Shown here one piece after another: positions 18,425 through 26,571 of a stretch of DNA of 53,354 nucleotides. A program made the translations under genes and the position numbers. The notes beneath the pieces were generated by a model that saw nothing but the letters and a program-made list of their open reading frames with translations, was not told the DNA's origin and did no database searches. Position 1 is the stretch's first letter; every line of letters starts with the position of its first letter. The DNA comes from Roseococcus sp. Its GTDB lineage: Bacteria; Pseudomonadota; Alphaproteobacteria; Acetobacterales; Acetobacteraceae. Where the stretch lies: the NCBI RefSeq assembly GCF_019747315.1, contig NZ_JAIEQY010000046.1, forward strand, positions 1-53,354, read 5' to 3'.

Positions 18425-19207
18425 ATGGCCACGTTTACTCTTCCCAAGAACTCCACGATCACGAGCGGCCAGACGCATAAGGCGCCCGACGGCGCGACCA
18501 ACGTCAAGGCCTTCAAGATCTACCGCTGGGATCCGGATGATGGGGCCAATCCCCGCACCGATACCTTCGAGCTCGATCTCGACAAGTGCGGGCCGATGGT
18601 CCTGGACGCGCTCATCAAGATCAAGAACGAGGTGGACAGCACGCTCACCTTCCGGCGTTCCTGCCGCGAGGGCATTTGCGGCTCCTGCTCGATGAACATT
18701 GACGGGCTCAATACCCTCGCCTGCCTCAAGCCGATTGATGAGGTGAAGGGCGATGTCCGCATCTCCCCCCTGCCCCACCTGCCGGTGGTGAAGGATCTGG
18801 TGCCGGACCTGACGCAGCTTTACGCGCAGTATCGCAGCATCGAGCCCTGGCTGAAGTCCGAGACGCCGCCGCCGCCCGATGAGGAGCGCCGCCAGTCGAA
18901 GGAAGAGCGCGCCAAGATGGACGGCATGTGGGAGTGCATCCTGTGCTTCTGCTGCTCCACCTCCTGCCCCAGCTATTGGTGGAATGGAGACCGCTATCTG
19001 GGCCCCGCCATCCTGCTCGCTGCCTATCGCTGGATCAGCGACAGCCGCGATGACGCGACGGGCGAGCGGCTGGACAATCTGGAAGATCCCTTCCGGCTGT
19101 ATCGCTGCCACACCATCATGAACTGCACGCGGACCTGCCCGAAGGGGCTGAACCCGGCCGAGGCGATCGGCAAGATCAAGACGATGATGGTGGCGCGGCA
19201 GGGGTAG
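18425..19207 (+). CDS. sdhB: Succinate dehydrogenase iron-sulfur subunit
   Basis: A 260-residue electron-transfer subunit. The [2Fe-2S] cysteines are in [15 protein letters not shown] and the following LAC. The [4Fe-4S]/[3Fe-4S] motifs are [13 protein letters not shown] and [14 protein letters not shown]. It passes electrons from the SdhA flavin to the membrane subunits. It is 105 bp after sdhA, across a terminator-like hairpin, so it may also be read from its own promoter. A short GGTTGC-AA-GCAACC repeat lies just upstream of its start. Confidence 0.98.
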   Translation: MATFTLPKNSTITSGQTHKAPDGATNVKAFKIYRWDPDDGANPRTDTFELDLDKCGPMVLDALIKIKNEVDSTLTFRRSCREGICGSCSMNIDGLNTLACLKPIDEVKGDVRISPLPHLPVVKDLVPDLTQLYAQYRSIEPWLKSETPPPPDEERRQSKEERAKMDGMWECILCFCCSTSCPSYWWNGDRYLGPAILLAAYRWISDSRDDATGERLDNLEDPFRLYRCHTIMNCTRTCPKGLNPAEAIGKIKTMMVARQG

Positions 19208-19212
19208 CTCTC

Positions 19213-19319
19213 GGGGGCCTTGCCCTCGAACCCCCAGCAGGAAACTCAGTTTCCTGCACCTTCGACAGATATGGGTGCAGGGAACGTGTTCCCTGCTGGG
19301 GGGTTCGGGGGGCAAAGCC
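19213..19319. repeat. Composite palindromic repeat after sdhB
   Basis: Two arms of about 47 bp (19213-19260 and 19273-19319) are imperfect reverse complements. Each arm also contains its own perfect 9-bp hairpin: GCAGGAAAC/GTTTCCTGC (19237-19257) and GCAGGGAAC/GTTCCCTGC (19277-19296). It lies just past the sdhB stop and looks like a REP/BIME-type intergenic element. It may terminate or protect the sdh transcript. No second copy was seen in this window. Confidence 0.7.
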
Positions 19320-19445
19320 GCCCGCTGCCTGAAACACAGGCACCCGGCAACTCAACGCGGCCGTCCCCTGTCCAAATCCTATAGACACACCCCTAAACGC
19401 TTCGTCATGCTGCGGCACCAACCACAGCATTCCGGGATATTCAGC

Positions 19446-21029
19446 ATGGATCGTCGCAGTTTCCTGGGCGCCACCGCCGCCGTCGCGGCCGCGCCCTCCA
19501 TCGCGCAGTCGCAGGCCGCGCGCACCCTCAAGATGGTGCCGCACGCCAATTTGACCGTGATGGATCCGGTCTGGACCACCGCCTATATCAGCCGCAACCA
19601 CGGCTTCATGGTCTGGGACACGCTCTACGGCCTGGACAGCGAGTATCGGCCGCAGCCGCAGATGGTCGAGGGCCATACCGTCGCGAATGACGGCAAGCTC
19701 TGGACCTTCACGCTGCGCGACGGGTTGCGCTTCCACAATGGCGAACCCGTCCGCGCCGCGGATTGCGTCGCCTCCCTCGCCCGCTGGGGCCGGCGCGATG
19801 CCATGGGCGCCCGCCTCGCCGCGCTGACCGAGGAGATGGTGGCGCTGGACGACAAGCGCTTCACCATCCGCCTGAGCCGCCCCTTCGGCCTGATGCTGGA
19901 CAGCCTCGCCAAGCCCACCAGCAACGCGCCCTTCATCATGCCCGCCAGCATCGCGGCGACCGACGCCTTCACCCAGATTCGCGCCGACCAGGTGATCGGC
20001 AGCGGGCCCTTCAGCTTCAAGCGCGACGAACTCGTCTCCGGCAGCCGCGTGGTCTATGAGCGATTCGCCGGCTACCAGCCGCGCCAGGGCGGCGCGCCAT
20101 CCGGCACGGCCGGCCCCAAGGTCGTGCATTTCGACCGCGTCGAGTGGCACATCATGCCCGACTTCGCGACGGCGGCCGCCGCCCTCTCCTCCGGCGAGAT
20201 GGACTGGTGGGAGACGGTGACGCCCGACCTCGCCCCCATGCTCGCGCGCAACCGCAACGTCGCCGTGGTGCAGCCCGATCCGCTCGGCTCCATCGCCGTG
20301 ATGCGCCCCAACCACCTGCATGCGCCCATGAACAACCCCGCCTTCCGCCGCGCGCTGCTGCGCGCCGTGGACCAGGCGAGCTACATGACCGCCTTCATGG
20401 GCACCGACCCCGCCGGCTTCAAATCCGGCGTCGGCGCCTTCACGCCGGGCACGCCGCTGGCCAGCACCGCCGGCCTGGAAGTGTTCGAGCGCAACATGGA
20501 CGTGGCGCGCCGCATGATCCGCGAGAGCGGCTACGCCAATGAGCGCATCGTGCTGCTGGGTACCACCGACATTGCGAGCCTCGCCGCCTGGTCGCAGGTG
20601 GCGGCGGACATGTTCCGGCGCCTCGGCGTCAACATCGACTTCCAGTCCATGGATTGGGGCACCGTCGTGCAGCGCCGGGCGCAGCAGAACCCGATCGAGC
20701 AGGGCGGCTGGAGCGCCTTCTGCACGAACTGGGGCGGCCTCGATCACCTGAACCCCGCCGGGCATCTGATGCTGCGCGGGCAAGGCCGGGCGGGCTTCAT
20801 TGGCTGGCCGGAGAGCGCCCGCCTGGAATCGCTCCGCGACGCCTGGTTCGAGGCGCCCGACCTCGCGGCCCAGCAGCGCATCTGCGCCGACATGCAGCGC
20901 CAGATGGTGGAGGACGTGCCCTACATCCCGCTCGGCCAGTTCTTCCAGCCGCTGGCGCATCGGCGGAACCTGACGGGCGTGATGCAGCCCGGCGGCATCC
21001 CGGTCTTCTGGAACGTCCGCCGCACCTGA
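19446..21029 (+). CDS. Peptide-type ABC transporter substrate-binding protein (family 5)
   Basis: A 527-residue periplasmic receptor. MDRRSFLGATAAVAAAPSIA is a Tat-like signal (RRSFLG). The mature part has the family order: VWDTLYGLD, LRDGLRFHNGEPV, IGSGPFSFKRDE and NNPAFRRALLRAVDQ. Members bind peptides, nickel, glutathione or various other solutes. No permease or ATPase is adjacent, so it must share a transporter encoded elsewhere. A GGGA lies upstream of the ATG. It is followed 69 bp later by an esterase gene on the same strand. Confidence 0.9.
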   Translation: MDRRSFLGATAAVAAAPSIAQSQAARTLKMVPHANLTVMDPVWTTAYISRNHGFMVWDTLYGLDSEYRPQPQMVEGHTVANDGKLWTFTLRDGLRFHNGEPVRAADCVASLARWGRRDAMGARLAALTEEMVALDDKRFTIRLSRPFGLMLDSLAKPTSNAPFIMPASIAATDAFTQIRADQVIGSGPFSFKRDELVSGSRVVYERFAGYQPRQGGAPSGTAGPKVVHFDRVEWHIMPDFATAAAALSSGEMDWWETVTPDLAPMLARNRNVAVVQPDPLGSIAVMRPNHLHAPMNNPAFRRALLRAVDQASYMTAFMGTDPAGFKSGVGAFTPGTPLASTAGLEVFERNMDVARRMIRESGYANERIVLLGTTDIASLAAWSQVAADMFRRLGVNIDFQSMDWGTVVQRRAQQNPIEQGGWSAFCTNWGGLDHLNPAGHLMLRGQGRAGFIGWPESARLESLRDAWFEAPDLAAQQRICADMQRQMVEDVPYIPLGQFFQPLAHRRNLTGVMQPGGIPVFWNVRRT

Positions 21030-21098
21030 CCGCCCCCCTCTGGCCTCGGGGCCATCGGGGTGGCCAAATGCCGGGCTCAGCAGATGGAGCCCGGCCGC

Positions 21099-22070
21099 AT
21101 GGCGCAAGACCCCCGCATGGACCCCGAGATGGCGGCGTTCAACGCCTTCATGGCGCAGCAGATGGCGGGCTATCCGCCCATCATTTTGCCGAATCCGCCC
21201 CGCAGCGCAGCCTTCGACGAGCCCCGCCGCATCAATGACGGCCCGCAGGTTCCCCTCAGCGAGGGCGGCCCCGTCATGGCGGAGAGCCGTGACATCCTTC
21301 TCCCGATTCGCGGCCGCCGGATGCAGCTGCGCTTCCACCGCCCGAGCCTCGATCCGAACCTGCCGGTGGTGATCTACCTGCATGGCGGCGGCTGGGTCTG
21401 GGGCAGCATCGACACGCATGACCGGCTGATGCGCAGCTATGCCGCCGCCAGCGGCTGCGCCGTGCTCGGCCCCGATTACGCGCTCAGCCCCGAGGCGATC
21501 TTCCCCCAGGCCATCGAGGAATGCGCCGCCGTGCTGCGCCATGTGGCGACCCGCGGGAATGAACTGGGACTCGATGGAAGCCGCATCATCCTGGGTGGCG
21601 ACAGCGCCGGCGCGAACCTGGCCACCGGCCTCGCCCTGCTGAATGCCGAGCAGCCCGAGCCGGTGAAACTCGCCGGCCTGCTGCTGAACTACGGCGTCTT
21701 TGACCACAAGCTGGACACGCCGAGCTACCGGGAATTCGCCGATGGCTATGGGCTGACGCTGGCCAAGATGCGCTTCTACTGGGACGCCTATTGCCCCGAC
21801 CTGGTCGCCCGCGCCTCACCCTTCGCCTCGCCCATGCGCGGCGACCTCTCCGTGCTGCCGCCCACGCTGCTGCACATCGCGGAGCTGGATGTGCTCTGCG
21901 CCGAGAACCTGGCCTTCGCCGAGAAGCTGCGGCAATCCGGCGTGAGCCTGGAGATGCAGAGCTTCCCGGGCACGGTGCATGGGTTTCTCCGCGCCCTGGG
22001 CCGGGTGGGGGCGGCGGACCGGGCGGTGGAGGCGGCGGGGGCTTGGCTGCGGGCACGGTTCGGGACGTAG
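21099..22070 (+). CDS. Alpha/beta hydrolase, hormone-sensitive-lipase (HSL) family esterase
   Basis: A 323-residue cytoplasmic esterase. The oxyanion motif HGGGW is at residues 95-99, the nucleophile Ser169 in GDSAG, and Asp264 (ELDVLC) and His294 (TVHGF) complete the triad. These mark bacterial HSL (family IV) esterases acting on short acyl esters. The ATG at 21099 was chosen because GGAG lies 9 nt upstream; ATG 21084 and GTG 21060 are alternatives. It may form an operon with the ABC receptor before it. A bidirectional terminator follows. Confidence 0.9.
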   Translation: MAQDPRMDPEMAAFNAFMAQQMAGYPPIILPNPPRSAAFDEPRRINDGPQVPLSEGGPVMAESRDILLPIRGRRMQLRFHRPSLDPNLPVVIYLHGGGWVWGSIDTHDRLMRSYAAASGCAVLGPDYALSPEAIFPQAIEECAAVLRHVATRGNELGLDGSRIILGGDSAGANLATGLALLNAEQPEPVKLAGLLLNYGVFDHKLDTPSYREFADGYGLTLAKMRFYWDAYCPDLVARASPFASPMRGDLSVLPPTLLHIAELDVLCAENLAFAEKLRQSGVSLEMQSFPGTVHGFLRALGRVGAADRAVEAAGAWLRARFGT

Positions 22071-22082
22071 AAAGACGCCTCC

Positions 22083-22112
22083 GGCGGCTGGGGCCGAGAG
22101 GACCCAGCCGCC
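22083..22112. terminator. Bidirectional terminator between convergent genes
   Basis: A perfect 10-bp stem GGCGGCTGGG/CCCAGCCGCC with a 10-nt loop, followed on the plus strand by TTTT a few bases later and on the minus strand by a short T-run. It separates the convergent esterase and Bug receptor genes. Confidence 0.75.
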
Positions 22113-22129
22113 TGAGGCCCTTTTCTCAT

Positions 22130-23122
22130 CTACCCCGTGATGTCCATCCGCCGCAGCAACGGCCCCCACCGCTCACTTTCCGTGCGCAGGAAGCTCGCGA
22201 ATTCCTCCGGGCTGCTGCCTATGGCGAAGATGCCCTCGGCCAGCAGCCGCGTGCGGAACTCCTCGGTGCGGATGGCGGCGACGGCGGCCGCGTTGAGCCG
22301 TTGCACCATGGCGGCGGGCGAGCGCGCCGGGACCAGCAGCCCAAACCAGGTCTGCGCCACGGTGCCGGGGCGCAAATCCGCCACCAGGGGCACTTCCTCA
22401 TTGCCGGGCATGCGGCGATCGCCGGTCCAGGCCAGGATGCGGCCGGTGCCCGCGCGGTGATGCTGCAGGCCGGTGCTGCCGCCCACCATCAGCAGGTCCA
22501 GCCGCCCGCCCAGGAAATCCGCGACCTGCGCCGCATCGCCGCGATAGGTGATGTCCTGCATGCGAACGCCAAAGGCCTCGTTCACCAGCAGCATGGCGAT
22601 GTTGTTGAAGCTGGAGGGCCCGTTCGTGCCGTAGGTGATGGCGCCCGGATTGGCCCGGGCGCGGGCCATCAACGCCTCCAGCGTGGCTGGCCCATCGGGC
22701 CGGGCGACGATGGCGAAGGGCAGCGTCGAGATCAGCGTGACCGGCGCGAAATCCTCGGCCCGGTAGGGGATGTTGCGGACGATATGCGGGTTGATCGTCA
22801 ACGTGGAACCGGAGGCGATCAGCACCGTGTGCCCATCCGGCGCCGAGCGGGCCACGAATTCGGCGCCGATCACGGTGGCCGCCCCTGGCCGGTTCTCCAC
22901 CTGCACCGGCAGGCCGAGCGGGCCTGCCATCCGCTCGGCCAGGATGCGGGCGGTGACGTCGGTCGAGCCGCCCGGCGGGAAGGGCACGGTGATGGTGACA
23001 GGCCTCGCCTGCGCCTGGGCCAGCCCAGGCAACAGGACGGGCGCAGCCAGCAGCGCGCGGCGATTCACGACGCGACCTGGCCCGCGCATCGTCACGACGC
23101 GACCTAGCCCGCGCATCGTCAC
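22130..23122 (-). CDS. Bug-family (TctC-like) tripartite tricarboxylate receptor
   Basis: The mature protein starts at about ARPVTITVPFPPGGSTDVTA, followed by VENRPGAATVIGAE and ARSAPDGHTVL, the family hallmarks. The signal peptide core is RRALLAAPVLLPGLAQA. Three GTG codons in the same frame (23122, 23095, 23068) each sit in one copy of a 27-bp tandem repeat. The first overlaps the stop of the upstream alcohol dehydrogenase as GTGA. The full form has 330 residues; starting at 23068 gives 312 and the most typical signal peptide. Likely co-transcribed and translationally coupled with the dehydrogenase. Confidence 0.87.
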   Translation of the reverse strand: MTMRGLGRVVTMRGPGRVVNRRALLAAPVLLPGLAQAQARPVTITVPFPPGGSTDVTARILAERMAGPLGLPVQVENRPGAATVIGAEFVARSAPDGHTVLIASGSTLTINPHIVRNIPYRAEDFAPVTLISTLPFAIVARPDGPATLEALMARARANPGAITYGTNGPSSFNNIAMLLVNEAFGVRMQDITYRGDAAQVADFLGGRLDLLMVGGSTGLQHHRAGTGRILAWTGDRRMPGNEEVPLVADLRPGTVAQTWFGLLVPARSPAAMVQRLNAAAVAAIRTEEFRTRLLAEGIFAIGSSPEEFASFLRTESERWGPLLRRMDITG

Positions 23123-23131
23123 GACGCGACC
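23065..23131. repeat. 27-bp tandem repeat, about 2.5 copies, at a gene junction
   Basis: Units 23065-23091 and 23092-23118 differ at one base; 23119-23131 is a partial third unit. Each contains the end of the dehydrogenase (codons for V-A-S and TGA) overlapping a GTG of the receptor. The period is nine codons, so the receptor frame is kept. Confidence 0.85.
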
Positions 23132-24180
23132 AGAATGGTGCGCCCCGTCACCTTGCCGTCCCGCAGGCGCATCAGCGCGGCATTGGCGTTTTCCTGCTTC
23201 TCCAGCGTGATGGGGATGCCGGGGATCTTGCCCTTCTGGGCCAGCGTCACCAGCGCCTTCAGCTCCTTCAGGCTGCCGACATAGCTGCCCTGGATGGTCA
23301 GCGCCTTGATGGGCATGAAGGGCAGCGGCACGCGCATCTCGCCGCCAAACAGCCCCACCTGGATCAGCTTGCCGCCCTTGGCCAGCGCGTCGAAGGCGGC
23401 CATGGCGGTCTTGGTGCCGTTGACCAGGTCAATGATGCCCAGCACCGGCCCGCCACAGGCCTTGATGATGTGCTGCGCCGTATCGCCGCCGGCCAGCACC
23501 GTCTCCGTCGCCCCCTGCTCGCGCGCAGCGGCGAGCTTCGCCTCGTCCAGATCCACCGCGCAGATCCGCTTGTGGCCCATCGCCTTCAGGATCGCGATGG
23601 CGTTCAGCCCAAGCCCACCCGCGCCGATGATGACGATGGGGTCGCTCTTGCCGATCGGCGCCAGCTTGCGGATCGCCGAGTAGACCGTGACGCCGGAGCA
23701 GGCATAGGTGGCGGCCAGCGCTGGATCGAGGCCATCAATCGGGATCAGGTGCTTCCAATGGGTGGCCAGGACATGCGTGGCGTAGCCGCCATTCTGGTAG
23801 ACGCCGAGCGCGCGCGGCTTCACGGCGCAGAGATTCTCCTCATCCGCCTTGCAGCGCGCGCAGGCACCGCAGCCGACCCAGGGGAAGACCAGCCGGACCT
23901 GCCCCTTCTTCAGCCCCTGCCCCTTCGCGCCCGGCCCCCATTTCACGACGCGGCCGACGATCTCATGCCCCATGGCCAGCGGCAGCTTCAGGCCACGATC
24001 GGCCATCTTCAGCTTGCCCCGCGTGCCGAGGTCGTATTCACCCTCCCAGATATGCAGGTCGGAATGGCAGACGCCGGCATGGGTGACTTCCAGCAGCACC
24101 TCATCGCCCGTGGGTTCAGGCGTCGGAAGCTCGATCTCCTCGAGCGGCTTGCCCAATTCAGTGACGGCCCAGGCGCGCAT
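23119..24180 (-). CDS. Zinc-dependent alcohol dehydrogenase
   Basis: A 353-residue medium-chain dehydrogenase oxidising alcohols with NAD(P). GVCHSDLH and GHE supply the catalytic zinc ligands. The segment GCGACARCKADEENLC holds the four structural-zinc cysteines. The Rossmann motif GAGGLG lies near residue 186. The N-terminus MRAWAVTELGKPLEE is typical of AdhP/AdhA-like enzymes. It precedes the Bug receptor in a two-gene unit whose junction has been duplicated. Physiological substrate unknown. Confidence 0.93.
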   Translation of the reverse strand: MRAWAVTELGKPLEEIELPTPEPTGDEVLLEVTHAGVCHSDLHIWEGEYDLGTRGKLKMADRGLKLPLAMGHEIVGRVVKWGPGAKGQGLKKGQVRLVFPWVGCGACARCKADEENLCAVKPRALGVYQNGGYATHVLATHWKHLIPIDGLDPALAATYACSGVTVYSAIRKLAPIGKSDPIVIIGAGGLGLNAIAILKAMGHKRICAVDLDEAKLAAAREQGATETVLAGGDTAQHIIKACGGPVLGIIDLVNGTKTAMAAFDALAKGGKLIQVGLFGGEMRVPLPFMPIKALTIQGSYVGSLKELKALVTLAQKGKIPGIPITLEKQENANAALMRLRDGKVTGRTILVAS

Positions 24181-24314
24181 AAGCTCTCTCCCTGTTGTCT
24201 TGTTGGTGTCATGGGAAACCCTTGCCGCCCGGCGGTCAATCGCTCATTGGATGGCCGGTTGGACATGAAGCCGCCATATTGCCGCCGTCTGCGGGCGGCA
24301 CATCGCTGGCACCC

Positions 24315-26561
24315 ATGGAGTTTTCCGCGCCGATGACACGGCTGATGGTCGCTTTCTTCTGCTCGGGCTTCGCGGCCCTGCTCTGCCAGATCATCTGGCA
24401 GCGCATGCTGGGCGTCTTCGCGGGGTCCGACACGGTCTCGGCCGCGCTGGTGGTAGGCGCCTTCCTGGCGGGGCTGGGGCTTGGCTCCATCATCGGGGCC
24501 AAGCTGGCGGACCGGCTATCGCCGCACCGCGCCCTGCTGGGCTTCGCGCTGTGCGAGGCAGGGGTCGCGGTTTGCGCGCTGCTCTCGAAATTCTTCCTCT
24601 ATGACCTCATCGCCATGGGGCTCTCCGAATCGGTGGAGCAGCCGGCGGCGATCTTCGCCCTGTGTTTCGCGGGCCTGGTCATCCCCACGACGCTGATGGG
24701 CGCCTCGCTGCCGCTCCTCGCGCGCGCGGTGGCGACGGACCTGGCCAGCGTGGCCAGCCGCATCGGCACGCTCTACAGCCTGAACACGCTGGGCGCGGGG
24801 CTCGGCGCGCTGATCGGCGGCTGGTTCATCGTGGGCAGCCTGGGCTTCGTGGCCGCCCTCATCTTCGCCGCGGGGCTGGACCTGATCGCCGCCGCCCTGG
24901 CGCTGACCCTGCTGCCCGGCCTCTCGCGCGATGTGCCCCCGCCGCCGGAGCAACGCGCCACCGCGGCGGCCGAACCCTTCGGCGGCCTGGCCCTCTGGTG
25001 CCTGCTGGTGTTTCTCTCGGGCTATGTGATCGTGGCGCTGGAGATCATCTGGGTCCGCATGCTGGGCCAGGTGGGGCAGTACCATGCCTACCTCTTCCCC
25101 ACCGTGCTCGGCGTATTTCTGCTGGCCGATGGCCTGGGCATGTCGCTCGCCTCCCGCATGGTCCGCAACATGCCCGATCCGCGGCCGGCCTTCTTCCTGA
25201 CCCAGGGGGCAGGCTTCGTGCTGGGTGTCGCCCTGCTCGGCCTGCTCTGGTGGATGATGGGCGTGGCGCCGCTGAAGGACGTGATGGCGGTGGATTTCGA
25301 CCGCTTCGGCCCGCGCGAGATCGCCATCTCCACCGCCATCATCGTGGCGGTGGTGGCCCCGCCCTCCTTCATCATCGGCATGACCTTCCCCTTCGTGCAG
25401 CGCGCCGTGCAGCAGGACCTGGCGAGTGTGGGTGCCCGCGTCGGCTGGGTGCAGCTGGCGAACATCCTGGGCAATGCGGCGGGCTCCATCGCGACAGGGC
25501 TGCTGACCTTCCACTTGTTCGGCACCATGGGGACGCTGCTGCTGCTGGCCATCCTCTCCCTCGCGCTGCTGGGCTTCTGGGTGATGAAGGCCCGCGCCTC
25601 GCGCCCCGCCACTCTCGCACTGGCCGGCCTGACGGCGCTCATCGCCATCGCGGTGCCGAGCAACCAAGCCTTCTGGTCCCGCATGCATGGCCTGCCCGCC
25701 AACACCGAATCCGCCTGGGGCGAGGACCGCTCCGGCATTGCCTTCTGGCGGGAGCGCGGGGAGGGCGAAGGGCGCGCCCCCGGCCGCTTCTTCATCATGG
25801 GCCATGGCCAGGGCTTCGTGCCGTTCCTCGACACGCATATCCTGCTGGGCATGCTGGGGCCGATGATCCACCCGGATCCGCAGCGGGTCCTCACCATCGG
25901 CGTGGGCTCGGGCGGCACCCCCTATGGCGCCACGGTGAACCCGGCCACGCGCGAAATCCGCTCCATCGAGCTGATCAAGCCGGTGCTGGACGCGCTGGAG
26001 GAAATCGCGCGCGAGCGGCCGCAATCCGGCGTGGCGGCCCTGATCGCCGACCGCCGGGTCAGCCTGGAATATGGCGATGGACGCCGCGCGCTGACCCGCG
26101 GCACCGGCCTCTATGACGTGATCGAGGCTGACGCGATCCGCCCGCAATCCTCGCATTCCGGCCTGCTCTACAGTGCGGAATTCCTCGAGCAGGTGCGCGG
26201 CCGCCTGGCGCCGGCCGGGCTCTATGTGCAATGGGCGCCCACCTGGCGCGTGGTGGACACCTTCGCCGCCGCCTTCCCGCATGCCGTGCTGCTGCGCCCG
26301 GTGAATGTCATGATCGGCAGCGACCGGCCCATCCCGCTCGACCAGCCGGCCCTGCTGGCCGCCCTGCGCCGGCCGGAGATCATCGCCTTCGCCCGGCGCG
26401 GCAACCCCGAGGCCACCGACCTGACGAAGCTGGTGAATGGCGAGGTGACGGTCTGGACGCCCGAAACGCCTCGCGTCGCCCCACCCCTGACCGACATGTT
26501 CCCGCGCGACGAGTTCTTCCTCAACCATGCCCAGCTCAACAGCTGGGCGCCGCGGCGCTGA
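24315..26561 (+). CDS. Multi-pass membrane protein fused to a spermidine-synthase-like domain
   Basis: A 748-residue protein. About residues 1-450 hold a dozen or more hydrophobic segments in two similar halves (for example IIWQRMLGVFAGSDTVSAA and EIIWVRMLGQVGQYHAYLFP), resembling a transporter-like module. The C-terminal 250 residues resemble an aminopropyltransferase/SAM-binding fold: RVLTIGVGSGGTPYGA, then IRSIELIKPVLDAL and YDVIEADA. Such fusions are widespread and mostly uncharacterised; real polyamine synthesis is not established. ATG 24315 was chosen; ATG 24333 is an alternative. It is divergent from the alcohol dehydrogenase and ends 10 bp from the convergent paoC. Confidence 0.85.
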   Translation: MEFSAPMTRLMVAFFCSGFAALLCQIIWQRMLGVFAGSDTVSAALVVGAFLAGLGLGSIIGAKLADRLSPHRALLGFALCEAGVAVCALLSKFFLYDLIAMGLSESVEQPAAIFALCFAGLVIPTTLMGASLPLLARAVATDLASVASRIGTLYSLNTLGAGLGALIGGWFIVGSLGFVAALIFAAGLDLIAAALALTLLPGLSRDVPPPPEQRATAAAEPFGGLALWCLLVFLSGYVIVALEIIWVRMLGQVGQYHAYLFPTVLGVFLLADGLGMSLASRMVRNMPDPRPAFFLTQGAGFVLGVALLGLLWWMMGVAPLKDVMAVDFDRFGPREIAISTAIIVAVVAPPSFIIGMTFPFVQRAVQQDLASVGARVGWVQLANILGNAAGSIATGLLTFHLFGTMGTLLLLAILSLALLGFWVMKARASRPATLALAGLTALIAIAVPSNQAFWSRMHGLPANTESAWGEDRSGIAFWRERGEGEGRAPGRFFIMGHGQGFVPFLDTHILLGMLGPMIHPDPQRVLTIGVGSGGTPYGATVNPATREIRSIELIKPVLDALEEIARERPQSGVAALIADRRVSLEYGDGRRALTRGTGLYDVIEADAIRPQSSHSGLLYSAEFLEQVRGRLAPAGLYVQWAPTWRVVDTFAAAFPHAVLLRPVNVMIGSDRPIPLDQPALLAALRRPEIIAFARRGNPEATDLTKLVNGEVTVWTPETPRVAPPLTDMFPRDEFFLNHAQLNSWAPRR

Positions 26562-26571
26562 CCGCGCTGCG

